Counted from the first letter of the stretch, positions 15,907 through 25,359 are shown. The stretch: DNA of 64,000 nt from Lachnospiraceae bacterium NK4A179 (GCA_000421045.1 ATWC01000007.1:47475-111474); one strand, 5' to 3'. A program made the numbers and translations. Notes: generated from the sequence alone by a model not told the origin.

Positions 15907-16785
15907 CTACCCTCCATAATTCGTGTACCATTTAGGTGCATCTCTTGAGTCTCCTTCATAATAGAGGAAATCACAGAGATAGTATTCACTGCCATCAGAT
16001 GCCCTGAAATAATAGAAAGTAACCGGTGAAGAATCACTTGTAGGATCCGATGTTCCGTCATATGCCGGGTGATCCACCCTGTTAAGATCAGCTCCTGTAT
16101 CAGCAAATGTCTTTATCTCTTTTCGCAGGAAAACCGCATTAGGATCAGTCTGTATATGTGCCATCCGTATATAATACTGATCATGTTCTTCATCTACCGA
16201 GATAAGTGATATATCCGGCAAAGTGATAGTCCCGACTCTCTCTTCTCCGGTTTGTTCGCCACCAACATATACGCGGATCTCCCATCCGTCCATACGGTTA
16301 TTAAGATTTTCGGTCTGAAGGATTTCAGCACAGAAAAGGGCCACTTCCTTTGCCGATGCTTCATCGGTAGCATAGATGCTGATCAGTCCGGGCCACCATT
16401 CTTCTTTTTCCCACCTTGCGTTACTACGCTTGCATTCAGAATCTAACTTGTCGGTTACATTTTGAATAACCTTGTCCTTTAAGCTTCCGTCAAATCCGCT
16501 ATGTATATCCACATATTTACCCCAAATACCTCCATCGACATTAACCGATTCCATGACACTTTCAATACTGTAATCAAAATCCTGAAGCTCATCGTGAACA
16601 ATCAGCGCCGTCCGGTCATCCGTCTTAGATTGCGAAACGATCTCGCACGCACCGTAAGTCTTCTCAGCATATTTTTCTAATTCCGATGCACTTTTCACCT
16701 TACCGCACGAAGTAAAAGTGAGAAGCATTACGCATAAAACCGGAAGTGTAATAACAGATTTCCTTGATATTTTTTTCATGAGCAT
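15907..16785 (-). CDS. Putative lipoprotein
   Basis: 292 residues with a signal peptide and lipobox LTFTSCGK, so it should be anchored by the Cys to the outer face of the membrane. The mature protein is soluble and acidic, with no recognised domain. AAGGAG precedes the start by five bases. The next gene upstream also encodes a lipoprotein, suggesting a surface-protein pair. Confidence 0.8.
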   Translation of the reverse strand: MLMKKISRKSVITLPVLCVMLLTFTSCGKVKSASELEKYAEKTYGACEIVSQSKTDDRTALIVHDELQDFDYSIESVMESVNVDGGIWGKYVDIHSGFDGSLKDKVIQNVTDKLDSECKRSNARWEKEEWWPGLISIYATDEASAKEVALFCAEILQTENLNNRMDGWEIRVYVGGEQTGEERVGTITLPDISLISVDEEHDQYYIRMAHIQTDPNAVFLRKEIKTFADTGADLNRVDHPAYDGTSDPTSDSSPVTFYYFRASDGSEYYLCDFLYYEGDSRDAPKWYTNYGG

Positions 16786-16815
16786 ATGTGCTCCTTTTTC
16801 GCTTACTATAAATAT

Positions 16816-17580
16816 TCAATTTCCTTCTATCTCTGAATTCTCATAAGTATAATCAACCACTTCCTCCAGATATTTCTTTGTTTCATCACTTGTATCCTCT
16901 GAAAAGGCGATCCATACAACCGGAACCTGTTTATAGTCTCCGTTCTGCATATCTGTCACCATATAATACGCAGCATATGCAATCTCCATTGTCTTGCCTG
17001 ATTTCACTAGCTGGAGTGTACCCGTTCTACGGATCACATCATTTCCAAGCATCTGTCTTTTCTCATCTGTATCAACAACACACTTGGATTTGGAAGCACC
17101 CGCTGGAAGATTAAGTGCGCGCATGTCTTCCAAAATATTATCCCATGTGATTTCAGGTACATCATCCAATGTATAATTTTCATCTGCATGTACATGAGCA
17201 TAATCCGGAATGTTAATTAACGAATAATACACAGTACTGCCGGAATATGTCTCAGTCTGAAAGAGTCTTCTGTTACCTTTATTTATATAAGAAAACGCAT
17301 TCGGTATATGTATATTATATTCTTTAATGCTTGAAATTATATCCTCTGCTGCCTTATCTTCAGCAGTAGTATCTTCGGAATCATCTTCCTGAGTTGTCTG
17401 TTCTTCATACACTTCATTACTACTATCCACGCCTGTATCTTCAGATGATGTGACATTTGCAGAAGATACTCCTTCAGTGTTACTGTCCCCCGGCAGTGTT
17501 TCTTTACCGGACCCACATCCACCAAGCATTAATGTCAACATCACAGCTAAAGCAATTCCCAAAGCAGATTTTCTTTTCAT
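16816..17580 (-). CDS. Putative lipoprotein with acidic linker
   Basis: 254 residues from ATG 17580, chosen over 17598 because GAGGAG lies upstream of it only. Signal peptide with lipobox LMLGGCGS, then ~50 residues rich in Ser/Thr/Asp/Glu as a spacer, then a soluble domain containing DYAHVHADENYTLDDVP and TYYMVTD-like strands. No family recognised. Cotranscribed with the second lipoprotein (30 bp gap). Confidence 0.8.
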   Translation of the reverse strand: MKRKSALGIALAVMLTLMLGGCGSGKETLPGDSNTEGVSSANVTSSEDTGVDSSNEVYEEQTTQEDDSEDTTAEDKAAEDIISSIKEYNIHIPNAFSYINKGNRRLFQTETYSGSTVYYSLINIPDYAHVHADENYTLDDVPEITWDNILEDMRALNLPAGASKSKCVVDTDEKRQMLGNDVIRRTGTLQLVKSGKTMEIAYAAYYMVTDMQNGDYKQVPVVWIAFSEDTSDETKKYLEEVVDYTYENSEIEGN

Positions 17581-17615
17581 TTTCTTTAATCTCCTCATAC
17601 AAAATATTTATTTAA

Positions 17616-18377
17616 TCAGCAATATCTGTCATACCGGCACTGCTCAACTACTTCTTTACCGAGCAGCGTTATCGCCTGCTTCGGGCAATGACTTATGCAT
17701 CGGTAACACATGGCACATTTGTTATCCGCCACTGCTTTTCCATCTACTATTTTCAAATTTCCCATCGGGCAGTTATTTGCACATATACCGCAGCCTACAC
17801 AATCCTCACTGATCTTAAGCTTATCCGAATAATGAGCAGTTTTCCCGTAAAACCAAAGCCTCTGCCCAAACAGACCGGCAAGATGAGCCATAAAGGATAA
17901 CCCGTCCTGAGGATAAATCCCCTCATTAACTATTTTTCTTCCTACAGCTTCGATCTTTTTATCAGCCTCTCTGACGATTCGCTTATTTTCTTCGAGTGAT
18001 TTTTTAAGCATTTTATTATCACATACGGCATCCGGCATTCTGACATGAAGACCGCCGATGATCTTTGCCCCGTATTTCCTTAAAAGTCTCGCCGCACATC
18101 CTGCACCATCCCCTGAAAATGCCCCCATCGTAGTCATACAGAAAATTTTCTTATCCTTCCATATTTCCGAATTTCTTCTAATGAAATCCTTTACCATAAA
18201 AGGAACATTTGAAAACTGTGTCGGAAAAGCAAGTAATACCATATCACTTTGTCTGATCTTATCAGCAGACTCTTCAGACTCGATCGGTATCATTTCTGCT
18301 TTGGGATCAATTACGGAAAGGAGCTTACCGACACAATGCTTTGTATTTCCTGTTCCGCTCATATATATGCCTATCAC
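17616..18377 (-). CDS. EFR1-type flavodoxin-ferredoxin protein
   Basis: 253 residues: an N-terminal flavodoxin-like fold (MSGTGNTKH FMN phosphate loop) and a C-terminal pair of 4Fe-4S motifs, CVGCGICANNCP and CAMCYRCISHCP. Such EFR1 proteins carry electrons in anaerobes; partners are unknown. It lies 39 bp after the TetR gene and is probably its main target. Confidence 0.9.
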   Translation of the reverse strand: MIGIYMSGTGNTKHCVGKLLSVIDPKAEMIPIESEESADKIRQSDMVLLAFPTQFSNVPFMVKDFIRRNSEIWKDKKIFCMTTMGAFSGDGAGCAARLLRKYGAKIIGGLHVRMPDAVCDNKMLKKSLEENKRIVREADKKIEAVGRKIVNEGIYPQDGLSFMAHLAGLFGQRLWFYGKTAHYSDKLKISEDCVGCGICANNCPMGNLKIVDGKAVADNKCAMCYRCISHCPKQAITLLGKEVVEQCRYDRYC

Positions 18378-18416
18378 TTGGATACACCTCCTTCATCATC
18401 TCTCCGGCACATAAAG

Positions 18417-19013
18417 TCATAAAGCTGATATCAATTCAGCAATACAACTCATAGTTCCACCTTTAGCTCCGAGTGTCTTCTCAACCACATCTATATACAC
18501 TTCTACATCTCTGTCAGTGAAAATCCCATCATCAAATATATGCTGACTAATGATAAGAAGCATCCTGACTCTCTCCTCTATGTTGGTACACTCAAATATT
18601 CCTTGCGATATCCCCTCCTTCACAACCTCCGTCAGAAGAGGAACAGTTTCCTCCACAATACGTCTGTTTACCTTCTCGTGCATAACGATATTTTCCGTCA
18701 CATCAAGGGCTTTTACGATAACCTGCTCATCCTGTGCAGGGCGAAGAGAATAAATGACTGAGACCAGCTTTTGCGGTACCGGCAAAGAAGTCTCCAGAAC
18801 CGCTTTAGCCCTACCGACCTCTTCTTCGATCATCATTTCTATTACAGCCTCCAGAGTCGCTTCTTTGCTCTCGAAGTAATAATAATAGGTCCCCTTTGCA
18901 ATACCGGCTTCGGCAATGATCTCATCAATACTTGTGTTCTCATAACCCTTTTCTATGAACATCCGGTATGCAATCTTTAGAAGTTCCTGTTTTCTTCTTT
19001 CTCCCTTCTTCAT
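18417..19013 (-). CDS. TetR-family repressor of the ferredoxin operon
   Basis: 198 residues with the TetR HTH TSIDEIIAEAGIAKGTYYYYF at ~28-48. First gene behind a good promoter that carries two palindromes fitting a TetR dimer. It likely represses itself and the EFR1 protein. Confidence 0.9.
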   Translation of the reverse strand: MKKGERRKQELLKIAYRMFIEKGYENTSIDEIIAEAGIAKGTYYYYFESKEATLEAVIEMMIEEEVGRAKAVLETSLPVPQKLVSVIYSLRPAQDEQVIVKALDVTENIVMHEKVNRRIVEETVPLLTEVVKEGISQGIFECTNIEERVRMLLIISQHIFDDGIFTDRDVEVYIDVVEKTLGAKGGTMSCIAELISAL

Positions 19014-19041
19014 ATCCTATCCTTTCTTTGAATCGTTCCCA

Positions 19042-19114
19042 TAACCGACTAACAGTCGGTTATATAATATAGACGTGTCGATCGCTTGTCAATACTTTTT
19101 CGACTTTTAGTCGA
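19042..19114 (-). promoter_or_regulatory. TetR promoter with two operators
   Basis: Minus strand -35 TTGACA (19087-19092), 17 bp, -10 TATTAT (19064-19069). A palindrome TAACCGACT / AGTCGGTTA (19042-19062, three-base centre) covers the start region. A second, TCGACT / AGTCGA (19100-19114, three-base centre), lies upstream of the -35. The shared CGACTnnnAGTCG core is the probable TetR operator. Confidence 0.8.
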
Positions 19115-19121
19115 TTTGTTT

Positions 19122-19174
19122 TCAACAAAAAATGCCTGCAGTTCTCCGATTTCTATCAGATAACTACAGGCATT
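19122..19174 (-). terminator. Intrinsic terminator before the kinase 3' end boundary
   Basis: AATGCCTG with inner AGTT pairs against AACT and CAGGCATT (19130-19174), followed on the minus strand by TTTTTTG. It ends transcripts arriving from the operon starting at 23693. Confidence 0.8.
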
Positions 19175-19200
19175 CCGTCTGTCCTTTTCTTTATTTATAT

Positions 19201-20628
19201 TTAAGTCTGGGCATTCAGTCTTACGCAGAAGCAATTCATTTCTTCAGCTCTTATATACTTAAGCGAACCATTATGCTTTTCCATTATCTTTCTGGATATA
19301 GCTAGTCCCAGTCCGGTACCTCCATCTGTCTTACGGGTTTTATCACCTCTGGCGAATTCGTCGAACATTTTCGGTACAAATTCTTCATCTATCGCCTCAC
19401 CATCATCCATTACTTCTATCAGAATCTCTGAATTCTCTGATGAGAGATTAAGCACTATCAGTTTTCCTGAGCTGTTATATTTATTGGCATTGGCAAGGAG
19501 ATTATTGATTACTCTGCCAAAGAGCTTTTCATCTACACTTGCCATGCATGGTTCTTCCGGTATGTTGATATCAAAATCTTTACCTGTTGCTGTGATATCC
19601 TCATAGAATTCTACACAGATTCGGCGCACTATCTCGCATACATCCTTCTCTTCCCGTACAAGCTCATAGCTGTCACTTTCCAGCTTCAGACTCGTATTCA
19701 TATCCTCTGTAAGCGTTCGAATTCTCTCAGCCTTCATATCTATCGTTCTATAATAATCTTTTAACTTATCATCTGATACAAGGCCTTCGTTAAGTGCAGT
19801 GACACTGCTTTTTATAGATGCAACCGGATTCTTTATATCATGTGCCAGTTCAAGCAGCATCTGATTTCTTCGCTGTTCTATCTGATGCTTTTCATCTTCA
19901 CTCTCCTTGAGTTTTCTGGCCATACGATTGAACTTGTCACGTATATCCTCAAATTCTTTATCCGTATTATAATCCAGAACTACATCTCTTTCTCCGTTAC
20001 TAACCTCATCCATTCCACTCATCAGCTGTTTGATAGGCTTATCAATATGCCTTTTCAGATATAGACTGATTAGCAGAACTTCCGTCAGAAAAAGTGCTGC
20101 AAGCACTAAGATAAATGATCCGGCACTTCCTCCATTTCCGTCAGTAAGCTGAAATGTAATCTTGTAATCTACCATATCCGAAGGATAACAAACTAAAAAT
20201 ACTTTCTCCGGATTTCCTACACATCTTACACATGCAGAATAACTCTTCTTTGTCTGTTCCTTCGGATTCTTAATGATGACACCATAATTATCATAATCTA
20301 TATAGCCAAGATCAAGAAGATTCGCAAGTTCACTTATGGTATAGCTCGCTTTATTAGTCTGCTGATTACCATAGATATTTATTACATTTCCCTCATTATC
20401 CAGTTCTTCAACCCAACCGCCATTTTTTTCAAAAACATTCAGATCTTTTATGCTGCCGTCATCCTGTACGATACTTTGAGGCGACATGTTACCAACATCA
20501 CCATTTCCCATTTTAATTAGGAAAACTATAGCAACTACAAAGTATAAAAATATAGATAATGCAAGAAATATAACATAGCTTTTTACAAGTCTGGAAAATA
20601 TACTTTTTTTACGTTTATTCTTTTTCAA
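19201..20628 (-). CDS. Sensor histidine kinase (HAMP, HisKA)
   Basis: 475 residues: a membrane span near residues 15-35, an extracytoplasmic domain of ~120 residues, a second span (~170-190), HAMP, then HisKA with ELAHDIKNPVASIKSS and HATPase with NNLLANANKYN and GTGLGLAISRKI. It overlaps the response regulator by 14 bp. Together they probably sense a stress handled by the linked ABC transporter. Confidence 0.92.
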   Translation of the reverse strand: MKKNKRKKSIFSRLVKSYVIFLALSIFLYFVVAIVFLIKMGNGDVGNMSPQSIVQDDGSIKDLNVFEKNGGWVEELDNEGNVINIYGNQQTNKASYTISELANLLDLGYIDYDNYGVIIKNPKEQTKKSYSACVRCVGNPEKVFLVCYPSDMVDYKITFQLTDGNGGSAGSFILVLAALFLTEVLLISLYLKRHIDKPIKQLMSGMDEVSNGERDVVLDYNTDKEFEDIRDKFNRMARKLKESEDEKHQIEQRRNQMLLELAHDIKNPVASIKSSVTALNEGLVSDDKLKDYYRTIDMKAERIRTLTEDMNTSLKLESDSYELVREEKDVCEIVRRICVEFYEDITATGKDFDINIPEEPCMASVDEKLFGRVINNLLANANKYNSSGKLIVLNLSSENSEILIEVMDDGEAIDEEFVPKMFDEFARGDKTRKTDGGTGLGLAISRKIMEKHNGSLKYIRAEEMNCFCVRLNAQT

Positions 20629-21301
20629 ATCTATATCCCAATCCCTTTACTGTCTTTATCACCGTAGTATCTCCTACCACAGTCTGAAGCTTCTTTTTCA
20701 GATTGCTTATATGTACCATTATTGTACTGTCATCTGCTATATAATCATTCTCCCAGGCATATTCAAAAATCTGCTGCTTGGTATATATTCTTCCGGGATG
20801 TGTCATCAGAAGCTCAAGTATTTTATACTCAGTTCCTGTAAGCTCAAGAGGTGCACCATTTCCTGTTACCGCCTTTGCCTTCGGGTCCAGCTCCAGTCCA
20901 AATGCTTTTACAGTCTCAACTTTTTCCTCATGATAATCGTAATTACGTCTAAGCTGAGCTTTTACTCTGGCCACTACTTCCATTGGATTAAATGGCTTGG
21001 ATATGTAATCATCCGCTCCCAGCTCCAGCCCAAGGATTTTATCATAATCCTCACTCTTAGCCGTTATCATTATAGCCGGCACATGACTAGTCTCTCTAAT
21101 CTTTCTAAGTACACCAAATCCATCAATTCCCGGCATCATCACATCCAGAAGAACCATGTGAGGATTTTCTGATTTAAACAGCTCTAAGGCTGATATTCCA
21201 TTATCAGCCTTAATTAGTCTTATTCCTTCTTTGTTTAAAAAGAGTTCAAGCGAATCGAGTATCTCTACCTCGTCATCTGCTCCCAGAACTGTATATTCCA
21301 T
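20615..21301 (-). CDS. OmpR-type response regulator
   Basis: 228 residues: receiver with D53 (LLDVMMPG) and lysine in SKPFNP, then an OmpR winged helix with TIMVHISNLKKKL as recognition region. Cognate of the overlapping kinase. A triple direct repeat with 11-bp spacing in front of the operon (23743-23773) fits the tandem sites of this family. Confidence 0.93.
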   Translation of the reverse strand: MEYTVLGADDEVEILDSLELFLNKEGIRLIKADNGISALELFKSENPHMVLLDVMMPGIDGFGVLRKIRETSHVPAIMITAKSEDYDKILGLELGADDYISKPFNPMEVVARVKAQLRRNYDYHEEKVETVKAFGLELDPKAKAVTGNGAPLELTGTEYKILELLMTHPGRIYTKQQIFEYAWENDYIADDSTIMVHISNLKKKLQTVVGDTTVIKTVKGLGYRFEKE

Positions 21302-21326
21302 CTTAACTCCTCACCCTTTCATTCAT

Positions 21327-22226
21327 TTACTTAACATATGAAGCTATCACTTCATCAAGTGGCTTATCAAAGTTATATGATGCTTTCCACTGTGGATCAA
21401 GCTCATCAAGAAGCATGCACTGCATCATTCCATGATGATAATACTTTGAATTGCCATCAATATAGTTTCCGGCTTCATTAATGTATTTATCCTGATATGC
21501 TGCTTCACCATTTTCATATCTTACAACTGATGCTTCTACATAGTATGCCGAACCTTCAACCATCTCATAAAAGTCTTCTGATACTTTTTCTTCATCAGAA
21601 AGAATCTTATCTCTGTCAGATGCCACATTTATATATTCTAATGCAATTGTCTCAGCATCACCATTCTTTTCTTCATCTGTAATCTGACTAAGAATTTCAA
21701 GTTCTTTTTCATACATATTCTTCTTTTCAACATCGCTATCAATTCTTTCTGCAAGTTCAGTTTCTGAGAGGCCATTTTCCGAAGCATTCTCAAGAACATG
21801 ATACTTTGTATTCTGAAATGCATGGAAGCTCTCATGCCAGATTACTGAAGAAAGCTGGGATGAACTTCCTGTTGCAATCCATGTATCATACTCAGGAACT
21901 ACAACCTCGAATTCATTTCCATTTTGATAAATACTTCCTACGAGTCCTTCATATACAGCCTTTCTCTCGCTCACCTCATAATCACCATCATTATAATCAA
22001 TCACAAAATCCTTTTCTCCGTTTGAAAATGCCACCTTGTAATCCATAGGTCTGAAGCCATCGAATCCCATATCACCAAGCTCTGCATAATCTTCAACTAC
22101 TCTGTCATATTCCTTTCTATCATCTCCCTTAAGGCCTCTTTCTGTTGTTATAAATCCTGTAAGAATAAGTCCTGCTCCAATAAGTCCATATACTGCATAT
22201 CCAATCTTTTTATTTAAACTCTTCAT
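21327..22226 (-). CDS. Membrane-anchored HExxH peptidase-like protein
   Basis: 299 residues with one N-terminal membrane segment (~8-26) and a largely extracytoplasmic domain. HESFHAFQ at 131-138 is a zinc-peptidase HExxH motif; E224 in EMVEGSAYYVE is a plausible third ligand (gluzincin type). The gene sits between the ABC permease and the two-component system, with good ribosome site AGGAG. A role in processing or degrading a peptide outside the cell is inferred from motif and context. The family itself is not recognised. Confidence 0.7.
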   Translation of the reverse strand: MKSLNKKIGYAVYGLIGAGLILTGFITTERGLKGDDRKEYDRVVEDYAELGDMGFDGFRPMDYKVAFSNGEKDFVIDYNDGDYEVSERKAVYEGLVGSIYQNGNEFEVVVPEYDTWIATGSSSQLSSVIWHESFHAFQNTKYHVLENASENGLSETELAERIDSDVEKKNMYEKELEILSQITDEEKNGDAETIALEYINVASDRDKILSDEEKVSEDFYEMVEGSAYYVEASVVRYENGEAAYQDKYINEAGNYIDGNSKYYHHGMMQCMLLDELDPQWKASYNFDKPLDEVIASYVK

Positions 22227-22253
22227 TTTTTCTTTCTCCTATTTATTATATTA

Positions 22254-23009
22254 TTATGCTTCTTTTCTTCTGAATAAGATAAGTCCAAGTCCTGCTATCC
22301 AGATAAATAAAAGTCCAATTACTATTACATGTATATCTACCGGCTTTCCCTGAATAAGGTTTCCTGCCTGTCTGCTGAGTCCTGCAAGATCTGGGAAGAG
22401 ACCGATTAGTCTTTTTACTACAGTTCCACCGAATCCTGTAAGAACTGCTGACATAAGTTTTAAAATGCTACGAAGTGCTCCACCTAAGAAAACAATTATC
22501 ATTATTACTCCTGTAATAACTGTTGGGAGTTTAATTGAAAGTGCTGATGTAAGAGTACAGATAATAGCTGTATAAATGAACATAAACAGTATTGCTACAA
22601 ATATAAGTCCAAGCATATTGTTGTAACCATTTATTATTGCAAATAATCCAAGTGTGATATAAAGAATTATTCCTGATATCCATGACACGATTACATTTCC
22701 GATTGTCAGATCTATATGATACTTGCTCTGGCTAATTCCTCTTGACCAGATCAGATGACTTGTACGTCTCTCATATTCATTGGGAATTGTTGTTATTGAC
22801 ATTGCAAGTGCGATTGCACCACTTAAGAAATTAACTACATTGATTAGTATTGGAATCAGTACATAATAATCTTTGATGTTCTTTCCTCCGATTGTCAGGC
22901 TTCCCATATCTGATGAGAAGATCATAACAACCAGAATTCCAAGTACTGTTGTTATATATAACATTTTCTTACGAATCTTTTCTTTAACTACATTTAATAC
23001 TATTTCCAT
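22254..23009 (-). CDS. ABC-2 type permease
   Basis: 251 residues with about six hydrophobic segments, including VVNFLSGAIALAMSIT and the TIPNEYERRTSHLIWS amphipathic stretch characteristic of ABC-2 permeases of the NatB/antibiotic-export kind. It pairs with the ATPase encoded just upstream. Confidence 0.88.
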   Translation of the reverse strand: MEIVLNVVKEKIRKKMLYITTVLGILVVMIFSSDMGSLTIGGKNIKDYYVLIPILINVVNFLSGAIALAMSITTIPNEYERRTSHLIWSRGISQSKYHIDLTIGNVIVSWISGIILYITLGLFAIINGYNNMLGLIFVAILFMFIYTAIICTLTSALSIKLPTVITGVIMIIVFLGGALRSILKLMSAVLTGFGGTVVKRLIGLFPDLAGLSRQAGNLIQGKPVDIHVIVIGLLFIWIAGLGLILFRRKEA

Positions 23010-23012
23010 GAC

Positions 23013-23693
23013 TTACTCCTCTCCTACCAGTCGAATGAATTTATCTTCAAGGCTTTCGTGACTTACTCCGTTTGTCCATGTATCGATCACTTTTCCTTTT
23101 TTCATGATTACTCCTCTGTCGCAGATTGCTTCGATATCATGAAGAATATGTGAATTGATGATTATTGTCTTACCTGCTTTTTTTAGTGATTCAAGCAGCT
23201 CCAGGTTGTGTTTTCTTCCCAGGGCATCAAGTCCTGCAGTTGGCTCATCCAGAATCAGGATGTCCGGATCAGCGATGAGTGCTTGTGCAAGTGCAAGTCT
23301 CTGTATCATTCCTTTCGAATAGTTCTTAACCTTTGTTTTTGTATCTTCAAGTCCTGTTACATCTAGAAGCTTTTTCAGATAACTCTTATCTTTTTTACTT
23401 TTGTCTCCCTCAATACCTGCGTAGTAGCTAAGTACTTCCATTGCTGTGAGGTATGGTGGAAAATACGGTGTTTCCGGTGAATAACCTATCTTTGTTCCAT
23501 CTGCTATCTTTATATTACCTGAGCTTACCTTTGCAAGCCCCAGAATCATTTTTATTGTTGTAGTCTTACCTGCTCCATTTGCTCCAAGCAGTGCAAAAAC
23601 CTCTCCTTTTCCAACTGACAGCGATAACTTATCAACAACCGTCTTATCCTTATATGTTTTTGTTACATTTTCTAAAGAAATCATTTCGTTCAT
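23013..23693 (-). CDS. ABC transporter ATPase
   Basis: 226 residues: Walker A GANGAGKTT, signature YSKGMIQRLALAQALIADP and Walker B ILILDEPTAGLD; BcrA/NatA-type. First gene of the five-gene operon; start at 23693 behind AAGGAGG. It energises the adjacent permease, probably exporting or removing a membrane-active compound (inference from the linked two-component system). Confidence 0.92.
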   Translation of the reverse strand: MNEMISLENVTKTYKDKTVVDKLSLSVGKGEVFALLGANGAGKTTTIKMILGLAKVSSGNIKIADGTKIGYSPETPYFPPYLTAMEVLSYYAGIEGDKSKKDKSYLKKLLDVTGLEDTKTKVKNYSKGMIQRLALAQALIADPDILILDEPTAGLDALGRKHNLELLESLKKAGKTIIINSHILHDIEAICDRGVIMKKGKVIDTWTNGVSHESLEDKFIRLVGEE

Positions 23694-23742
23694 TGTTTTG
23701 TTCCTCCTTACAGTTCGTATAATAATGCAGGAGGTAAAAGCT

Positions 23743-23773
23743 ATCTTAAAGTCAACCTAAAGATAACCTAAAG
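23743..23773 (-). promoter_or_regulatory. Three direct repeats for the OmpR regulator
   Basis: Minus strand CTTTAGGTT (23765-23773), CTTTAGGTT (23754-23762) and CTTTAAGAT (23743-23751) repeat every 11 bp, one helical turn. This is the usual geometry of OmpR-family sites and lies 50 bp before the operon start. It implies autoregulation of the transporter-sensor operon. Confidence 0.7.
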
Positions 23774-23898
23774 AAAAAAATCCCCACATCTCTTTAATTC
23801 GAGTTGTTACACTTGACAGGGAACCACCTACCTTTTGTCGTATTGATACTAATTAAGCGACACCGCATTTTATACCATAAAACCATTTACCGATGCGT

Positions 23899-23923
23899 AA
23901 AAAAAACAGGGCAAAATGCCCTG
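23899..23923 (-). terminator. Intrinsic terminator of the phosphoesterase gene
   Basis: CAGGGC (23907-23912) pairs with GCCCTG (23918-23923), loop AAAAT, followed on the minus strand by eight T residues. It ends the transcript of the gene at 23983-24969. Confidence 0.92.
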
Positions 23924-23982
23924 CTCACTCATACTGCCTTCTCTATGCAATCGTATAAACGATTTACGATATCATTCGCATT

Positions 23983-24969
23983 TTACTCTTCTGTTCGAAG
24001 TGTAAGCTTCACAATTTCCGGATAGTTGTTGATCCTGACGGGAATCACACTGTTTCCGAGGCCCCTGCTGATGATCATGGACATATCCCCGTATTGATGC
24101 ATCCCCTCATACAGTTTCGGGAAAAATTTCAGATCCGGCGATACCAGACCGCCTTTTCCGGGCAAGATGAACTGGCCGCCGTGATTATGCCCCGTAAGGA
24201 CTACGTCCGAACCCGATTTTCCGTAATTCTCATAGTATCCGGGCTCGTGCGCAAGTAACACCACCAGCCGATCCGCCGGATACTTTCCCGAAAGATCCTT
24301 TCCGAGAGATGCCTCGGCCACACCTGCCAAAAGGAACCCGTCCACCTCCGCTTCTCTGTCATCCAGGCAGATCACGCCCATCTGTTCAATTTCATCCAAA
24401 AAACGATTGAAGCGATTCCTCGGCAGCCATTCCTCATGATTTCCGGTAATATAATACACTGGCGCGATTTCCACAGCCCCGCGGAAGAAGTCTTCTGCAA
24501 ATGCATACCTCGTGTGCGATGAATCCAATACATCCCCAGTAACAACAATGATGTCGGGCTCACACGCCCGGATCCTGTCCAAAAGAACGCCTTCATCGAA
24601 TCCGAACCACTGGTTATGCAGATCCGAAATCTGCACAATCACGTACCCGTCCAGGGAAGCGGGAACCTCCGCACTCTTATACTCATACTCCGTCACAACC
24701 AGATGATAATTCTGGTACAGGAAAAATCCGTTTAGCAAAAAAAACACACCCGCAAGCACGGGTACAGTTACATAGAATTTCTTCTTCCTCGTTTTGTGGT
24801 GAAAGACGAGAATTCCGGTCAAAGCACCGAAAGCTCCCCCGATACCCGCCAAAAGTATCAGGGAAGCCTCCGAAATCCTTCTCATATGCTTTACCGCAAA
24901 GAACTTATCCAGCCCGTAAAACGTAAAGGCAACTATATTGATTAAAAGCAGATAATACACGAGTATCAA
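23983..24969 (-). CDS. DUF1294 domain fused to a calcineurin-type phosphoesterase
   Basis: 328 residues. The first ~90 form a DUF1294-like membrane part (three hydrophobic segments; YGLDKFFA and GAFGALTGILVFHHKTRK are family marks). The rest is a metallophosphoesterase with ISDLHN, GDVLD, GNHEE, LAHEP and GHNHGGQ, the metal-binding sites complete. Membrane-bound phosphoesterases of this kind include UDP-2,3-diacylglucosamine or lipid/nucleotide phosphatases; the substrate here is unknown. Start is probably TTG 24969 with GAGGG upstream. GC is about half, clearly above the AT-rich operon to its left, suggesting transfer. Confidence 0.82.
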   Translation of the reverse strand: MILVYYLLLINIVAFTFYGLDKFFAVKHMRRISEASLILLAGIGGAFGALTGILVFHHKTRKKKFYVTVPVLAGVFFLLNGFFLYQNYHLVVTEYEYKSAEVPASLDGYVIVQISDLHNQWFGFDEGVLLDRIRACEPDIIVVTGDVLDSSHTRYAFAEDFFRGAVEIAPVYYITGNHEEWLPRNRFNRFLDEIEQMGVICLDDREAEVDGFLLAGVAEASLGKDLSGKYPADRLVVLLAHEPGYYENYGKSGSDVVLTGHNHGGQFILPGKGGLVSPDLKFFPKLYEGMHQYGDMSMIISRGLGNSVIPVRINNYPEIVKLTLRTEE

Positions 24970-25003
24970 TTCCGAACCCTCTTATCATCAAATCGTTCAA
25001 TTC

Positions 25004-25330
25004 CTATTTCACTGCCCAGAAGCCGGCCTGCATGTAGGACACCCATAAGATGTCTACGGTTGTAAATCCTGCATTCTTTAAGATTTCAAGATGCTCTGCA
25101 ATAGTGATCGGAAACATCTCGGTTCCTCTTCTCGCCTGGTGCGCTTTTACGCCTTCCGGTGTCCAGCCGTGATCGCCATGCCCACATTCATGTCCTTCTT
25201 CATGGACGTGATAGTCACACTTAACATCGGGATCGTATTCAAGTCTTCCTTCTGCAAGAGCCTGAGCTGCCTCATCAGCATCTCCCAAAACACCACCATA
25301 GAGCTTAATGCCTGCCTCAGCTAAAGTCAT
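25004..25330 (-). pseudogene. NifX-like/methyltransferase chimera
   Basis: 108 codons starting at ATG 25330 (GGGAG five bases upstream). The first ~60 residues match the C-terminus of a Nitro-FeMo-Co/NifX-family protein (EAGIKLYGGVLGDAD, a His/Cys tail GHECGHGDHG). The last ~45 (GVKAHQARRGTEMFPITIAEHLEI, ILWVSYMQAGFWAVK split by a GFTTV) match the C-terminus of a class I SAM methyltransferase. Both parent proteins lack their N-terminal halves. A deletion joining two neighbouring genes in frame explains it. It may still be translated but has neither complete fold. Confidence 0.65.
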
Positions 25331-25359
25331 CTGAGCTCCCATACTGCTTATGCCAGAAT

